A DNA stretch of 64,000 nt from assembly GCF_001658005.1 (NCBI RefSeq), contig NZ_CP015986.1, forward strand, positions 2,605,501 through 2,669,500, read 5' to 3'. A program made the position numbers and the translations under genes. Below the pieces are notes generated by a model. It was given only the letters and a program-made list of their open reading frames with translations, was not told the DNA's origin and made no database searches. Positions 16,140 to 24,567 of this stretch are shown piece after piece; positions within the stretch are counted from its first letter, which is position 1, and each line of letters starts with the position of its first letter. The DNA is from Sphingobium sp. EP60837 (GTDB lineage: Bacteria > Pseudomonadota > Alphaproteobacteria > Sphingomonadales > Sphingomonadaceae).

Positions 16140-17087
16140 TCACTCCTCCTCGTCCGTCTTCCGTCGCGCCGGAGGATGAAGCCGTAGCCGTGTCACCCTG
16201 CGCCCATCGCTGCTCACCACTTCCAGTTTCCAGCCGCTCTGCTCATGGTCAAGTATCTCGCCAGCCTCGGGCACACGGCCTGCGATGACGAAGGCCAGCC
16301 CGCCCAGCGTATCGACATCTTCCTCGATTTCGGCCAGCCGCTCATCGATTTCCTTGGCGACATCGTCCAGTTCGGCACGCGCATCGGCTTCCCACATCCC
16401 GCCTTCCAAGGGCACAAGCAGTGCTTCGGGAGCGTCGTCATGCTCATCCTCGACATCGCCCACGATTTCCTCGACCAGATCCTCGAAGGTCAGCAATCCT
16501 TCGGTCCCGGAATATTCGTCCAGCACGATGGCAAGGTGGGTGCGCTTGGCGCGCATTTCGGCCAGCAGGTCCAGCGCGCCCATGCTCTCGGGCACATAGA
16601 GCGGCTGTCTGATCAGCGGCTCCAGCGTTTCCGGAACCGGCGCCTTGCCCGCCAGGATGGCGAAGGCGTCGCGGATGTGAACCATGCCGACGATGGTATC
16701 CAGCGTTTCGCGATACACCGGAATGCGGCTGTGTCCGGCTTCCGCGAACAATGCCGCCAGTTCCGTAAAGCTCGCCTTTTCCTCGATCGCTATGATATCG
16801 GCGCGCGGCACCGCGACGTCATCGACCGTATGCTCGGAAAAATGCAGCAGGTTGCGCACCATCTGGCGCTCGATCGCCGACAGGTCGCCATTGGCAGGGG
16901 AGGGCGTGCCCTCATCCTGCTCTTCCTCATCATATTCGTCCAGCGCCTCCTCCAGCTCGCGCCGGAGGCTGGGGCTTTCGTCTTCACCGAAGAGCAGCGA
17001 CTTCAGGCCGCTCCATAAACCGCCCTCGTGACTACTACTGTCCGATTCCTTTGAACCGTTGCCGTCCTTCGGACTGCCTTCAGCCAT
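16140..17087 (-). CDS. corC: CBS-domain transporter-associated protein (CorC/HlyC family)
   Basis: A 315-residue cytoplasmic protein. It has an acidic N-terminal region (1-60), two CBS domains (about 75-200; VPRADIIAIE, then HLAIVLDEYSGTEGLLTFEDLVEEIVGD) and a C-terminal transporter-associated CorC_HlyC domain (about 215-300). It lacks the N-terminal membrane domain of full-length hemolysin-like CNNM proteins, as in E. coli CorC, which aids Mg/Co efflux. It follows ybeY by 8 bases in the phoH-ybeY-corC order common in Proteobacteria. Confidence 0.9.
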   Translation of the reverse strand: MAEGSPKDGNGSKESDSSSHEGGLWSGLKSLLFGEDESPSLRRELEEALDEYDEEEQDEGTPSPANGDLSAIERQMVRNLLHFSEHTVDDVAVPRADIIAIEEKASFTELAALFAEAGHSRIPVYRETLDTIVGMVHIRDAFAILAGKAPVPETLEPLIRQPLYVPESMGALDLLAEMRAKRTHLAIVLDEYSGTEGLLTFEDLVEEIVGDVEDEHDDAPEALLVPLEGGMWEADARAELDDVAKEIDERLAEIEEDVDTLGGLAFVIAGRVPEAGEILDHEQSGWKLEVVSSDGRRVTRLRLHPPARRKTDEEE

Positions 17088-17095
17088 TGCTCTTC

Positions 17096-17608
17096 CTATT
17101 GTCCTGTCTGGCGATCCCCATAGGGATCGGTAATGCCAAGGCTGTGTAGCGACTGGGTCTCCAACGCTTCCATCGCCTCTGCCTCGGCGTCTTCCATATG
17201 ATCATATCCCAGCAAATGAAAAGTCCCATGGACGATCAGATGCGTGGCGTGATCCGCGATGGAGATGCCCTTTTCCGCCGCCTCGCTGGCGCAGACGCCC
17301 TCTGCCAGCACGATATCGCCCAGCAGAACCTCGCCATCGTCGGTGTTGGCGGTCGCTTCCAGCAGGTCCGATTGCACCATGGGGAAGGACAGGACGTTCG
17401 TCGGCCTGTCCTTGGCCCGATAGGCGCGGTTGAGGCCATGGACCTCTTCATCATTCGTCAGCTTGACCGCGACTTCATAGAGCGCCTCGTCCGTTGCGAA
17501 AGCGGCGTAAGGGCTATGAATGATCGCTGCGGCCACGGCTCGCTGGGCAAGCATCTCCCAATCCTCGCCCGGCCAGCCTTCCTCGTGAAGAACCGCAACT
17601 TCAATCAT
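17096..17608 (-). CDS. ybeY: Endoribonuclease YbeY (rRNA maturation)
   Basis: A 170-residue metal-dependent RNase. The zinc motif HGTFHLLGYDH supplies His127, His131 and His137 (H-x3-H-x5-H), and the upstream RPTNVLSFP motif is intact. YbeY acts in 16S rRNA 3'-end maturation and 70S quality control. It lies 14 bases downstream of the phoH-like gene and 8 bases upstream of corC. The length is typical. Confidence 0.95.
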   Translation of the reverse strand: MIEVAVLHEEGWPGEDWEMLAQRAVAAAIIHSPYAAFATDEALYEVAVKLTNDEEVHGLNRAYRAKDRPTNVLSFPMVQSDLLEATANTDDGEVLLGDIVLAEGVCASEAAEKGISIADHATHLIVHGTFHLLGYDHMEDAEAEAMEALETQSLHSLGITDPYGDRQTGQ

Positions 17609-17622
17609 TTATACAGGCTCCG

Positions 17623-18627
17623 TTACGCATCCGGCCCCTCATAAGCCTGAACGATCCGTCCCACGACAGGGTGACGGACGACGTCCGCGATATTGAAGGG
17701 CACGACCGAGATGCCGTCCACCCCTTCCAGCCGCGCCACCGCGTCGGCCAGTCCCGAAACCCCCGGTTGCGGCAAGTCCACCTGCCGCGGGTCGCCGCAG
17801 ATCACCATGCGGCTCCCTTCGCCGAAGCGGGTCAGGAACATCTTCATCTGCGCCACGGTCGTATTCTGCGCCTCGTCCAGCACGATGAAGGCGTTGGCCA
17901 GCGTTCGCCCGCGCATGAAGGCCAGCGGCGCGATCTCGATTTCCCCGCTCGCGATCCGCCGCTCCACCTGTTCGGCGGGCAATGTGTCGTAGAGCGCGTC
18001 ATAGATCGGCCGCAGATAGGGATCGACCTTCTCCTTCATATCGCCGGGCAAAAAGCCCAGCCGCTCGCCCGCCTCGACTGCGGGGCGGGACAGGATCAGC
18101 CGATCGACGCTGCCGGTGATGAGCTGGCTCACCGCCTGCGCGACGGCCAGATAAGTCTTCCCCGTGCCCGCCGGCCCCAGCGCGAAGATGATGTCGTTCC
18201 GCGACAGCGCCTCCATATAGGTGACCTGCGTGGCGGAGCGTGGCACGATCGTCTTCTTGCGCGTGCGGATCATCACCTTGGGCGGTTCGGCGACGTCATG
18301 GCGGATGATGCCGTCCAGCGTCGGTTCGGCCGACATGGCGATCACGGCCTCCACAGCGCCGCTGTCGATTTCCTGCCCCGCCGCGATCCTGTTGTAGAGC
18401 CCGGTCATCACATCCCGCGCCCGCGCCGCAGCTTCGGCTTCGCCCTCGATCTGCAGCTTGTTGCCGCGTGCCGCGATATAGACGCCCAGGCGATTTTCGA
18501 TCGCCACCAGATTCTGGTCATATTGCCCGAACAATGCACCCAGCAGGTGAGGGCGGTCAAAGGTCACTTCCAATCGCGCGCGTTCCGTGGTGTCGCTGCG
18601 CTGGCTCTGGCTCGGTTTTTTGGACAT
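17623..18627 (-). CDS. ybeZ: PhoH-family ATPase (YbeZ-like)
   Basis: A 334-residue protein with an N-terminal KH-like region (about 20-85) and a PhoH P-loop domain. Walker A GPAGTGKT sits at 151-158 and Walker B is AFIVLDEAQNT. Proteins encoded next to YbeY are known to interact with it in ribosome metabolism, so a role in RNA processing fits better than phosphate starvation. It follows miaB after a 122-base gap filled by a repeat, which may partly uncouple the two transcriptionally. Confidence 0.92.
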   Translation of the reverse strand: MSKKPSQSQRSDTTERARLEVTFDRPHLLGALFGQYDQNLVAIENRLGVYIAARGNKLQIEGEAEAAARARDVMTGLYNRIAAGQEIDSGAVEAVIAMSAEPTLDGIIRHDVAEPPKVMIRTRKKTIVPRSATQVTYMEALSRNDIIFALGPAGTGKTYLAVAQAVSQLITGSVDRLILSRPAVEAGERLGFLPGDMKEKVDPYLRPIYDALYDTLPAEQVERRIASGEIEIAPLAFMRGRTLANAFIVLDEAQNTTVAQMKMFLTRFGEGSRMVICGDPRQVDLPQPGVSGLADAVARLEGVDGISVVPFNIADVVRHPVVGRIVQAYEGPDA

Positions 18628-18639
18628 TCAGCAGCCTCC

Positions 18640-18730
18640 CTTTCCGTCAGTCATTTCCGCAAGGGCGGATATCCATCTCCTGCCGATCGATCCTGGCGGA
18701 CAGGTCCGGAGATGGGCTCCCGTAGCGACG
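18640..18730. repeat. Degenerate inverted repeat between ybeZ and miaB
   Basis: GTCATTTCCGCAAGGGCGGATATCCATCTCC is answered about 30 bases later by GGAGATGGGCTCCCG...CGGGAACGACTT-type sequence, giving two nested hairpins. It is a decayed copy of the common 'cattcccgcgaaggcgggaatccat' family. It sits inside an otherwise tight leftward operon. Confidence 0.55.
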
Positions 18731-18749
18731 GGAACGACTTGGAATGGGT

Positions 18750-20099
18750 TCAAGCGGCTTTCCTCCTGCTAGGTTCGCCGGCCAGGCTATTCGGGCCGGC
18801 GCTGATGATATCGACTTCGACCATGTCGCCGATGGAAAGTTCCGGCGCGGTGACATGGACGGACTGGAGCCAGGGCGTTTTTCCGATCAACTGCCCCGGA
18901 TGACGGCCCTTGCGCTCCAGCAGAATGTCCGTGCGGCGGCCCACCGTGGCGGCGTTGAACTCCACCTGATGCCGGTTGATCAGCGCCTGCAGCCGCGCAA
19001 GCCGCTCATCCATGACCTGCGCCGGGATCTGGCCGTCCATATCCGCGGCGGGCGTGCCGGGACGCGGGCTATATTTGAACGAATAGCATTGCGCATAGCG
19101 CACTTGCTCGACGATCTTCAGAGTATCTTCGAACTCAGCGTCGGTTTCGCCCGGAAAGCCCACGATGAAGTCGCCAGACAAGGCGATGTCCGGCCGTGCT
19201 TCCCGCACACGTTCGATGATCCGCAGATAGCTGCCCACGCTATGGCTGCGATTCATGGCTTTCAGGATACGGTCATTGCCCGACTGAACCGGCAGGTGCA
19301 GGAACGGCATCAGCTTGGGTTCTTCGCCATGCGCGGCGATCAGCCCGTCGCTCATGTCATTGGGATGGCTCGTGGTGTAGCGGATGCGCTTAAGCCCGCT
19401 CATCTTCGCCAGCTCGCGAGCCAGCCCGTCCATACCTTGGACGCGGCCCTTATCATCCTCTCCGGTCCAGGCGTTCACATTCTGCCCCAGCAGCGTGATT
19501 TCCCGCACGCCGCCATCGACCAGCGCCTTGGCTTCATCCAGGATCGCGCCCCAACTGCGGCTGATCTCCGCCCCGCGCGTATATGGAACGACGCAATAGG
19601 TGCAGAATTTGTCGCAGCCTTCCATGATGGTCAGGAAGGCGGTGGGCCGCGCCTGCTTCGTCCGGGCGGGCAGCGCGCCGAATTTGGACGCCAGCGGCAT
19701 GTCGGTATCAACCGCTTCTTCGCCACGCCCGGCCTTCTCGATCAAATCGGGCAGCCGGTGATAGGCTTGCGGCCCCACCACGATATCGACATTCCGCGCC
19801 CGGCGGCTTATCTCGCCGCCCTCGGCTTGCGCCACGCAGCCCGCGACCGCGATCATCGGCCGTGTGCCATCCTCGCGATTCAGACGGCCGATGTCTGAAT
19901 AGACCTTGTCCACCGCCTTTTCGCGAATGTGGCAGGTGTTCAGGATGACCAGATCCGCGTCCGCCCCATCGGTCGCAGCGGTCATGCCTCGTTCGCCCAG
20001 CATCTCGGCCATGCGCTCGCCATCATAGACGTTCATCTGGCAGCCGAAGGATTTGACGTGGAATGTCGCTGGAGTTTTTTGGGCGTCGTTACGATTCAT
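18750..20099 (-). CDS. miaB: tRNA-2-methylthio-N6-dimethylallyladenosine synthase
   Basis: A 449-residue methylthiotransferase. The N-terminal MTTase domain carries the auxiliary-cluster cysteines Cys20 (SFGCQMN), Cys56 (LNTCHIRE) and Cys88 (VAGCVAQ). The radical-SAM CxxxCxxC is Cys162-Cys166-Cys169. A C-terminal TRAM domain ends near VEVDIISAGP. It methylthiolates i6A37 of tRNAs reading UNN codons. It lies 9 bases after plsC. All catalytic cysteines are present. Confidence 0.96.
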   Translation of the reverse strand: MNRNDAQKTPATFHVKSFGCQMNVYDGERMAEMLGERGMTAATDGADADLVILNTCHIREKAVDKVYSDIGRLNREDGTRPMIAVAGCVAQAEGGEISRRARNVDIVVGPQAYHRLPDLIEKAGRGEEAVDTDMPLASKFGALPARTKQARPTAFLTIMEGCDKFCTYCVVPYTRGAEISRSWGAILDEAKALVDGGVREITLLGQNVNAWTGEDDKGRVQGMDGLARELAKMSGLKRIRYTTSHPNDMSDGLIAAHGEEPKLMPFLHLPVQSGNDRILKAMNRSHSVGSYLRIIERVREARPDIALSGDFIVGFPGETDAEFEDTLKIVEQVRYAQCYSFKYSPRPGTPAADMDGQIPAQVMDERLARLQALINRHQVEFNAATVGRRTDILLERKGRHPGQLIGKTPWLQSVHVTAPELSIGDMVEVDIISAGPNSLAGEPSRRKAA

Positions 20100-20108
20100 G
20101 CCGTCCAG

Positions 20109-20867
20109 CTATACAGGCGCAGTGGCCGGAGCGAAAGGCGGCAGGTGCATGGCGATGCTCGCCGCAATCTTCTCCCTGGTAACCCCCGCCAGCTGCTTGC
20201 GATCTGGGTAAAGCGACGGGTCGAAAGGCTCCAGAAAACGCAACGTCACGTCCAGCCTGCCGGGCCGTTCCAGCAGCCGCCTCACATTATGGTCCGCAGG
20301 CTCATTGCTGTGCCAGGCGATATCGGCCGTCGCTGCGCCATAGTCGATATGCACCGCCTGTATCATCACCTCGCGCGGCGGGGGCAGCAGCACCGCGAGC
20401 AGTGATGGCTTGAACGGCAACAGGCTCAGCCCATCGCTGGTCGTCCCCTCCGGAAACAGAGCGACCGGCTGATGCCCCGCCAGTGCCGCGCGAAGCGCCT
20501 CTATCTGGTCGGTAAGCGCGCCGCGCCGGTTACGCGCGACAAACAGCGTGTTGTTCTGCGCCGCCAGCCAGCCGATCAGCGGCCAACCCGCAATGCCGTC
20601 ATGCGCGACGAAGGCAGCCCCGGTCGCACCGCCAAGTGCCAATATGTCGATCCAGCTTACATGATTGGCGATGATGAAACTGTCGCCATGGAAGGGATGA
20701 CCTTCGATCCGCACGCGCGCCCCGACCGCTCGCGCCGCCAATCCTAGAAAGCGGCGCGGCCAATGGGATCGCCGTCCCACCGCCCGCCAGAGCAAATGCG
20801 GAATAAGGCAAAGCAGCAGACTGCCCGCCAATGCGCCTATGCGTGAATAATAGCGTATCCGCCGCAA
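20109..20867 (-). CDS. plsC: 1-acyl-sn-glycerol-3-phosphate acyltransferase (PlsC-like)
   Basis: A 252-residue membrane-associated acyltransferase. An N-terminal hydrophobic helix (about 8-30) is followed by the HX4D catalytic motif NHVSWID and by FPEGTTSDG, the phosphate-binding motif. These enzymes acylate lysophosphatidic acid in phospholipid synthesis; some relatives make ornithine lipids, so the acceptor is not certain. It starts 4 bases after the fur stop and ends 9 bases before miaB. Confidence 0.88.
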   Translation of the reverse strand: MRRIRYYSRIGALAGSLLLCLIPHLLWRAVGRRSHWPRRFLGLAARAVGARVRIEGHPFHGDSFIIANHVSWIDILALGGATGAAFVAHDGIAGWPLIGWLAAQNNTLFVARNRRGALTDQIEALRAALAGHQPVALFPEGTTSDGLSLLPFKPSLLAVLLPPPREVMIQAVHIDYGAATADIAWHSNEPADHNVRRLLERPGRLDVTLRFLEPFDPSLYPDRKQLAGVTREKIAASIAMHLPPFAPATAPV

Positions 20868-20871
20868 GCGT

Positions 20872-21294
20872 TCAGTTCTTGCGGTCGAGCGATACGCCGT
20901 ACAATTCCATGCGGTGATCGACCAGGCGGAAGCCCAGTTTCTCGGCGATCTGCTTTTGCAATTGCTCCAGCTCCGGATCGACGAACTCGATCACATTGCC
21001 GGTCTCGACATCGATCAGATGGTCATGATGCGCTTCAGGGGCCGCTTCGTAGCGCGCGCGCCCGTCGCCGAAATCATGCCGCTCCAATATGCCTGCCTCT
21101 TCGAACAGCCGCACCGTGCGATAGACGGTGGCGATCGAAATGCCGGGGTCGATGGCCGAAGAGCGCTTGTGCAGTTCCTCGACATCCGGATGGTCGGACG
21201 CGTCACTCAGCACCTGAGCGATTACCCGGCGCTGCTCAGTGATGCGCAGACCCTTTTCATGGCAAAGGGCTTCTACGTCGATCTTGCGGTTCAT
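20872..21294 (-). CDS. fur: Ferric uptake regulator family protein (Fur)
   Basis: The start at 21294 gives MNRKIDVEALCHEKGLRITEQ and a 140-residue protein of family length; an upstream start would add 27 atypical residues. The winged helix spans about 15-80 (GISIATVYRTVRLFEEAG) and the dimerisation domain has the metal ligands HHDHLID (89-95). The usual CxxC structural zinc site is replaced by VETG. This is common in alphaproteobacterial Fur/Mur. It senses iron or manganese and represses uptake genes. A terminator separates it from mucR upstream; plsC follows closely. Confidence 0.9.
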   Translation of the reverse strand: MNRKIDVEALCHEKGLRITEQRRVIAQVLSDASDHPDVEELHKRSSAIDPGISIATVYRTVRLFEEAGILERHDFGDGRARYEAAPEAHHDHLIDVETGNVIEFVDPELEQLQKQIAEKLGFRLVDHRMELYGVSLDRKN

Positions 21295-21356
21295 GCGGGC
21301 TCGCTCATTCCAATTTGTCAGATATTCCGCCGAAATTAGCGGCATTTCCATCATCA

Positions 21357-21384
21357 TTAAAGGGGCGCACGGCAAATGCGCCCC
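21357..21384 (-). terminator. Terminator-like hairpin after mucR
   Basis: GGGGCGCA and TGCGCCCC form an 8-bp stem around 7 bases. On the minus strand it is followed by TTTAAT. It lies 31 bases past the mucR stop and so should end or attenuate the mucR transcript before fur. Confidence 0.55.
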
Positions 21385-21414
21385 TTCCTATGACAGATTG
21401 TCCGCAGACCGTGC

Positions 21415-21837
21415 TTATTTTGCGCGGGTGCGGCGGCGCTTTGTGCCGAGGCCGATCTTCTTGGCCAGCGAGCGGCGCTGTTCTGCATAATTGGGCGCGA
21501 CCATCGGATAATCGGCCGGCAGGCCCCACTTGGCGCGGTAATCTTCCGGCGTCATCTGATAATGGGTCATCAGATGCCGCTTCAGCATCTTCAGTTTCTT
21601 GCCGTCTTCCAGGCAGATAATATAGTCGGGCTTGATTGAAGAACGGACCGACACTGCGGGTTCCGGCTTTACTTCCGGAACAGCAGCGGGGGTCGCCAGC
21701 CCTGAAAGAGCGGCGTGTACATTCTGGATAAGTGTCGCCACGTCGGACACGGCAACGCTGTTATTCGATACATGCGCTGCAACAATATCCGAAGTCAAAG
21801 TAATGAGCAGCTCGCTCTGCGCCGATTCGATTTCCAT
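21415..21837 (-). CDS. mucR: MucR-family zinc-finger transcriptional regulator
   Basis: A 140-residue Ros/MucR protein. The N-terminal half (1-65) is the oligomerisation region and the C-terminal half is the DNA-binding domain, with the prokaryotic C2H2 ligands Cys75, Asp78, His88 and His92 (CxxD-x9-HxxxH). A basic tail, GTKRRRTRAK, follows. MucR proteins bind AT-rich DNA and control exopolysaccharide, motility and cell-cycle genes in alphaproteobacteria. It is the only gene between rimI and fur and has a 112-base leader. Confidence 0.92.
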   Translation of the reverse strand: MEIESAQSELLITLTSDIVAAHVSNNSVAVSDVATLIQNVHAALSGLATPAAVPEVKPEPAVSVRSSIKPDYIICLEDGKKLKMLKRHLMTHYQMTPEDYRAKWGLPADYPMVAPNYAEQRRSLAKKIGLGTKRRRTRAK

Positions 21838-21949
21838 TTCTGTTATCCTGCGAAGGCTAAATTTAATGCGACCCGCCCAGGCGATTTCGTTTCACGAGCG
21901 GTACATCAGCGTTATACCCTCATTTGGCGATTAGCAAGGGCGATCCAGA

Positions 21950-22429
21950 CTATCCGAGCATTTCTATACGGAAGCTGAGGGCATCGTGAAGTTGTCCGTC
22001 GCTTCCCCGGTAGTAACCGGGACGGCGATGTACATATTCAAAGCCAGTTTTTTCATACAACTTGATCGCTGTATTTGACGAACGCACTTCGAGATTCATC
22101 GACCTTATGCCGCGGCGTCGCGCCGTCTTGAGACTGTCGATCAACAGTTCCTTGCCGATCCCGCGTCCGCGCCACGAGGGATGGACCGCCAGCAGCAACA
22201 ATTCGCACTCGTCCAGCACCGATCGCACCAGCGCAAAGCCGAGCGCGGCGGCATCCACGCGCGCGATCGTCAGCCAGGTTCCCGGCATCATCATGACCCC
22301 GGCCAGTTGGGGCAATGTCCACGCCTCGCCATAGGCCGGGTCGAACGCCTGGGTCATGACCTCCATGGCGTCGGCCAGCGCGTTGCGCTCGCCCTCCTCA
22401 TAGGTGTCCAGGATCATTCCCGGAATCAT
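21950..22429 (-). CDS. rimI: Ribosomal-protein-alanine N-acetyltransferase (RimI-like, GNAT)
   Basis: A 159-residue GNAT enzyme. The acetyl-CoA site is LLAVHPSWRGRGIGKELL (Q/RxxGxG/A). It is followed by MNLEVRSSNTAIKLYEKTGFEYVHRRPGYY, the RimI hallmark. It acetylates the N-terminus of a ribosomal protein, classically S18. Its ATG overlaps the tsaB stop by 4 bases (ATGA), the tsaB-rimI pairing seen in many bacteria. Confidence 0.9.
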   Translation of the reverse strand: MIPGMILDTYEEGERNALADAMEVMTQAFDPAYGEAWTLPQLAGVMMMPGTWLTIARVDAAALGFALVRSVLDECELLLLAVHPSWRGRGIGKELLIDSLKTARRRGIRSMNLEVRSSNTAIKLYEKTGFEYVHRRPGYYRGSDGQLHDALSFRIEMLG

Positions 22430-23046
22430 GGCCGGCTCGGCATGGGCTGCGCGTCGGCGTCCCGGCAGTAAATGGGCGAGGGGGGCAGCGGGGGCAGCCC
22501 CGCGATCAACGGATAATCCGCCGAATTGGGATAAAGCGTGACGGCAGCGCCATGCCCTCGCGCGGTCACCAGCGCCTCTGCGCCGGTGCCGTAGAGAACC
22601 GGCTCATCCAGCATCGCCGCCAATGTCGGAATGGGCGTGGATGCGGGCTGCGTAATAGGGGTCAGGCCGTCGGGCTCGAAACATTGCCAGAACAGTTCGC
22701 CATGCCCTCCGGTAATGGTGGCCGCGATCGGGCCGCCGCTATGCTGCTTCGCCGCCTTCGCGGCGATCAGCGAGAGCGCGCCATAACCCTTTAAGGGTAG
22801 CGACCAGGCAAGCGCAAGTGCCCGCGCCGCCGCAATGCCGATCCGCACGCCAGTAAAGCTGCCCGGCCCCAGATCTACCGCGATCGCGTCGGCGCGCCCG
22901 CCTTCGGGCAGCGCGGCGATGGCAGGCATCAGGGCTTCGGCATGGCCCCGCCCGACAATCTCATGAAAAAGCCCCGCGGGTACGCCATCGTCGAGCAGCG
23001 CCACGGACAGCGCTTGCGTCGCGGTGTCGATGACGAGAATGCGCAA
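22426..23046 (-). CDS. tsaB: tRNA threonylcarbamoyladenosine synthesis protein TsaB
   Basis: A 206-residue ASKHA-fold protein beginning MRILVIDTATQALSVAL, with the HAEALMPAI and GPGSFTGVRIGIAAARALAL motifs. It is the dimerising partner of TsaD in t6A37 tRNA modification and lacks the metal-binding residues of TsaD itself. It is translationally coupled to rimI. Upstream, a 90-base gap separates it from the nfu gene. Confidence 0.93.
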   Translation of the reverse strand: MRILVIDTATQALSVALLDDGVPAGLFHEIVGRGHAEALMPAIAALPEGGRADAIAVDLGPGSFTGVRIGIAAARALALAWSLPLKGYGALSLIAAKAAKQHSGGPIAATITGGHGELFWQCFEPDGLTPITQPASTPIPTLAAMLDEPVLYGTGAEALVTARGHGAAVTLYPNSADYPLIAGLPPLPPSPIYCRDADAQPMPSRP

Positions 23047-23136
23047 GAAAATCCCCCGTAGAACCGGCCTGGATGAATGGTCCGTTGATGCGGTTAGTCG
23101 ATCCGGTCCGATTTGCCAAATGCCGCCGCGATCATC

Positions 23137-23709
23137 TCAGACGGCGCGGACTTCCGTCACTTCGGGGACATAATGTTTCAGCAGCTGTTCGATGCCGTTT
23201 TTCAGCGTGGCGGTGGAGGAAGGACATCCAGAGCAAGCACCCTGCATGCGCAGATACACCGTGCCGCGTTCGAAGCCGCGATAGATGATGTCGCCCCCAT
23301 CATTGGCGACGGCGGGCCGGACGCGCGTATCGATCAATTCGCGAATTTGCGCGACGATTTCCGCATCGGCCGGGTCGTCGGCAAATTCTTCCTCAGCCGG
23401 GACGACGATCTCTCCCGCCGAACCCGGCGTGAAGAGTGGCATGTTGGCGGAAAAGTGGTCCAGCAGGATGGACAGGATCTCCGGCTTGACGTCGCTCCAC
23501 TGCGCGCCGGGCGCGATGGTGACCGAAATAAAATCTCCGCCGAAGAAAACGCCGGTCACGTCTCCCAGCCCGAATAGCGCAGCGGCGAGGGGAGAGGCTT
23601 CCGCCTCTTCGGGCGTCGCGAAATCGCGCGTGCCCATGCCCATCACGACGCGGCCCGGGATGAACTTGACGGTTGCCGGATTTGGCGTGGATTCTGTCTC
23701 GATCAGCAT
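23137..23709 (-). CDS. NifU-family Fe-S scaffold protein (Nfu)
   Basis: The start at 23709 gives MLIETESTPNPATVKFIPG, the canonical beginning of the Nfu N-terminal domain, so the longer reading is discarded. The 190-residue protein has that domain (1-85) and a C-terminal NifU domain (about 115-185) with the cluster-binding CSGCPSS motif. It carries Fe-S clusters to target proteins. The neighbouring miaB product is an Fe-S enzyme, although the link is only positional. Confidence 0.92.
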   Translation of the reverse strand: MLIETESTPNPATVKFIPGRVVMGMGTRDFATPEEAEASPLAAALFGLGDVTGVFFGGDFISVTIAPGAQWSDVKPEILSILLDHFSANMPLFTPGSAGEIVVPAEEEFADDPADAEIVAQIRELIDTRVRPAVANDGGDIIYRGFERGTVYLRMQGACSGCPSSTATLKNGIEQLLKHYVPEVTEVRAV

Positions 23710-23821
23710 GGCTGCTATGTGGAGAGAAGCCTGCTTAAGATCAAGCTTTCGTGATAGGATGATCGGAACTTCACCTGTTGCCGACAATTGAGTCCATGTT
23801 TGCACGAGCAGGAGAATGAGG

Positions 23822-24292
23822 ATGAGCAACGAGGCCGATATCCGCCACCGTTTCTGGACCGAATTGTCGCAGAGCCCTTTCGTGATGATCGGATTGCAGG
23901 GTTCTCATGAACATAGCTTGCCGATGACGGCTCAACTGGACCCGGGCGCCAATCATTGCTTCTGGTTCTATACGACGAAGGACAACCGGCTGGCACCGGG
24001 TGGCGCGGCAATGGCGCAGTTTGCCGGCAAAGGCCATTATCTCTTCGCCTGCATCGACGGTACGCTGGTCCCGGAAACCGATCCTGCCGTGATCGACCGC
24101 TACTGGACCCATGAAGTCGCTGCCTGGTATCCCGGCGGGCGGCAGGACCCCAACCTCCTGATGCTGCGGTTCGATCTCGGCCATGCCGAAATCTGGCGCG
24201 CGGACATGTCGCTTGGCGGCGTGTTCAAGCAGATGTTTGGCGGCGATGTGCGTGACGAAATGCGCGGCAAGCACGTGGAAGTGTCGCTCTGA
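23822..24292 (+). CDS. Pyridoxamine 5'-phosphate oxidase-like flavin-binding protein (general stress protein 26 type)
   Basis: A 156-residue split-barrel protein. FVMIGLQG, then MTAQLDP and FWFYTTKDNRLAPG, follow the pattern of general-stress FMN-binding proteins, with WHWxG-like elements degenerate. The ATG at 23822 is favoured over one at 23816 because the AGGAG at about 23810 is then properly spaced. It probably binds FMN; a true PNP oxidase role is unlikely because the substrate-binding C-terminus is absent. A strong terminator follows directly. Confidence 0.8.
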   Translation: MSNEADIRHRFWTELSQSPFVMIGLQGSHEHSLPMTAQLDPGANHCFWFYTTKDNRLAPGGAAMAQFAGKGHYLFACIDGTLVPETDPAVIDRYWTHEVAAWYPGGRQDPNLLMLRFDLGHAEIWRADMSLGGVFKQMFGGDVRDEMRGKHVEVSL

Positions 24293-24300
24293 TGTTGCAT

Positions 24301-24335
24301 GGGGCTCCCTAAAAGGCGGAGCCCCTTGCTTTTTT
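24301..24335 (+). terminator. Rho-independent terminator
   Basis: GGGGCTCC and GGAGCCCC form a perfect 8-bp stem around a 9-base loop, followed by TTGCTTTTTT. It ends the rightward transcript of the flavoprotein gene 9 bases after its stop. Confidence 0.9.
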
Positions 24336-24567
24336 GCATGAATGAACGCATATGGCCCGCAACGCAGCGGGCGGCCTTCATGGCCCATCAGCGATTGGCA
24401 GCGTGATCGTTCCGGCCCTTTCATGGGGTAACGGGGCCGGCCAATGAAAGTCTGCGCCAAGCTTTGAGGCTTCCCTTTTCACGCGGGTCGTTTCGTAACC
24501 CGCCTTGCACCCGGTTGCGATTTGCAACTCGTTGGCGCCTGAGCCTTTTCAATTCGAGAGTTAATTC

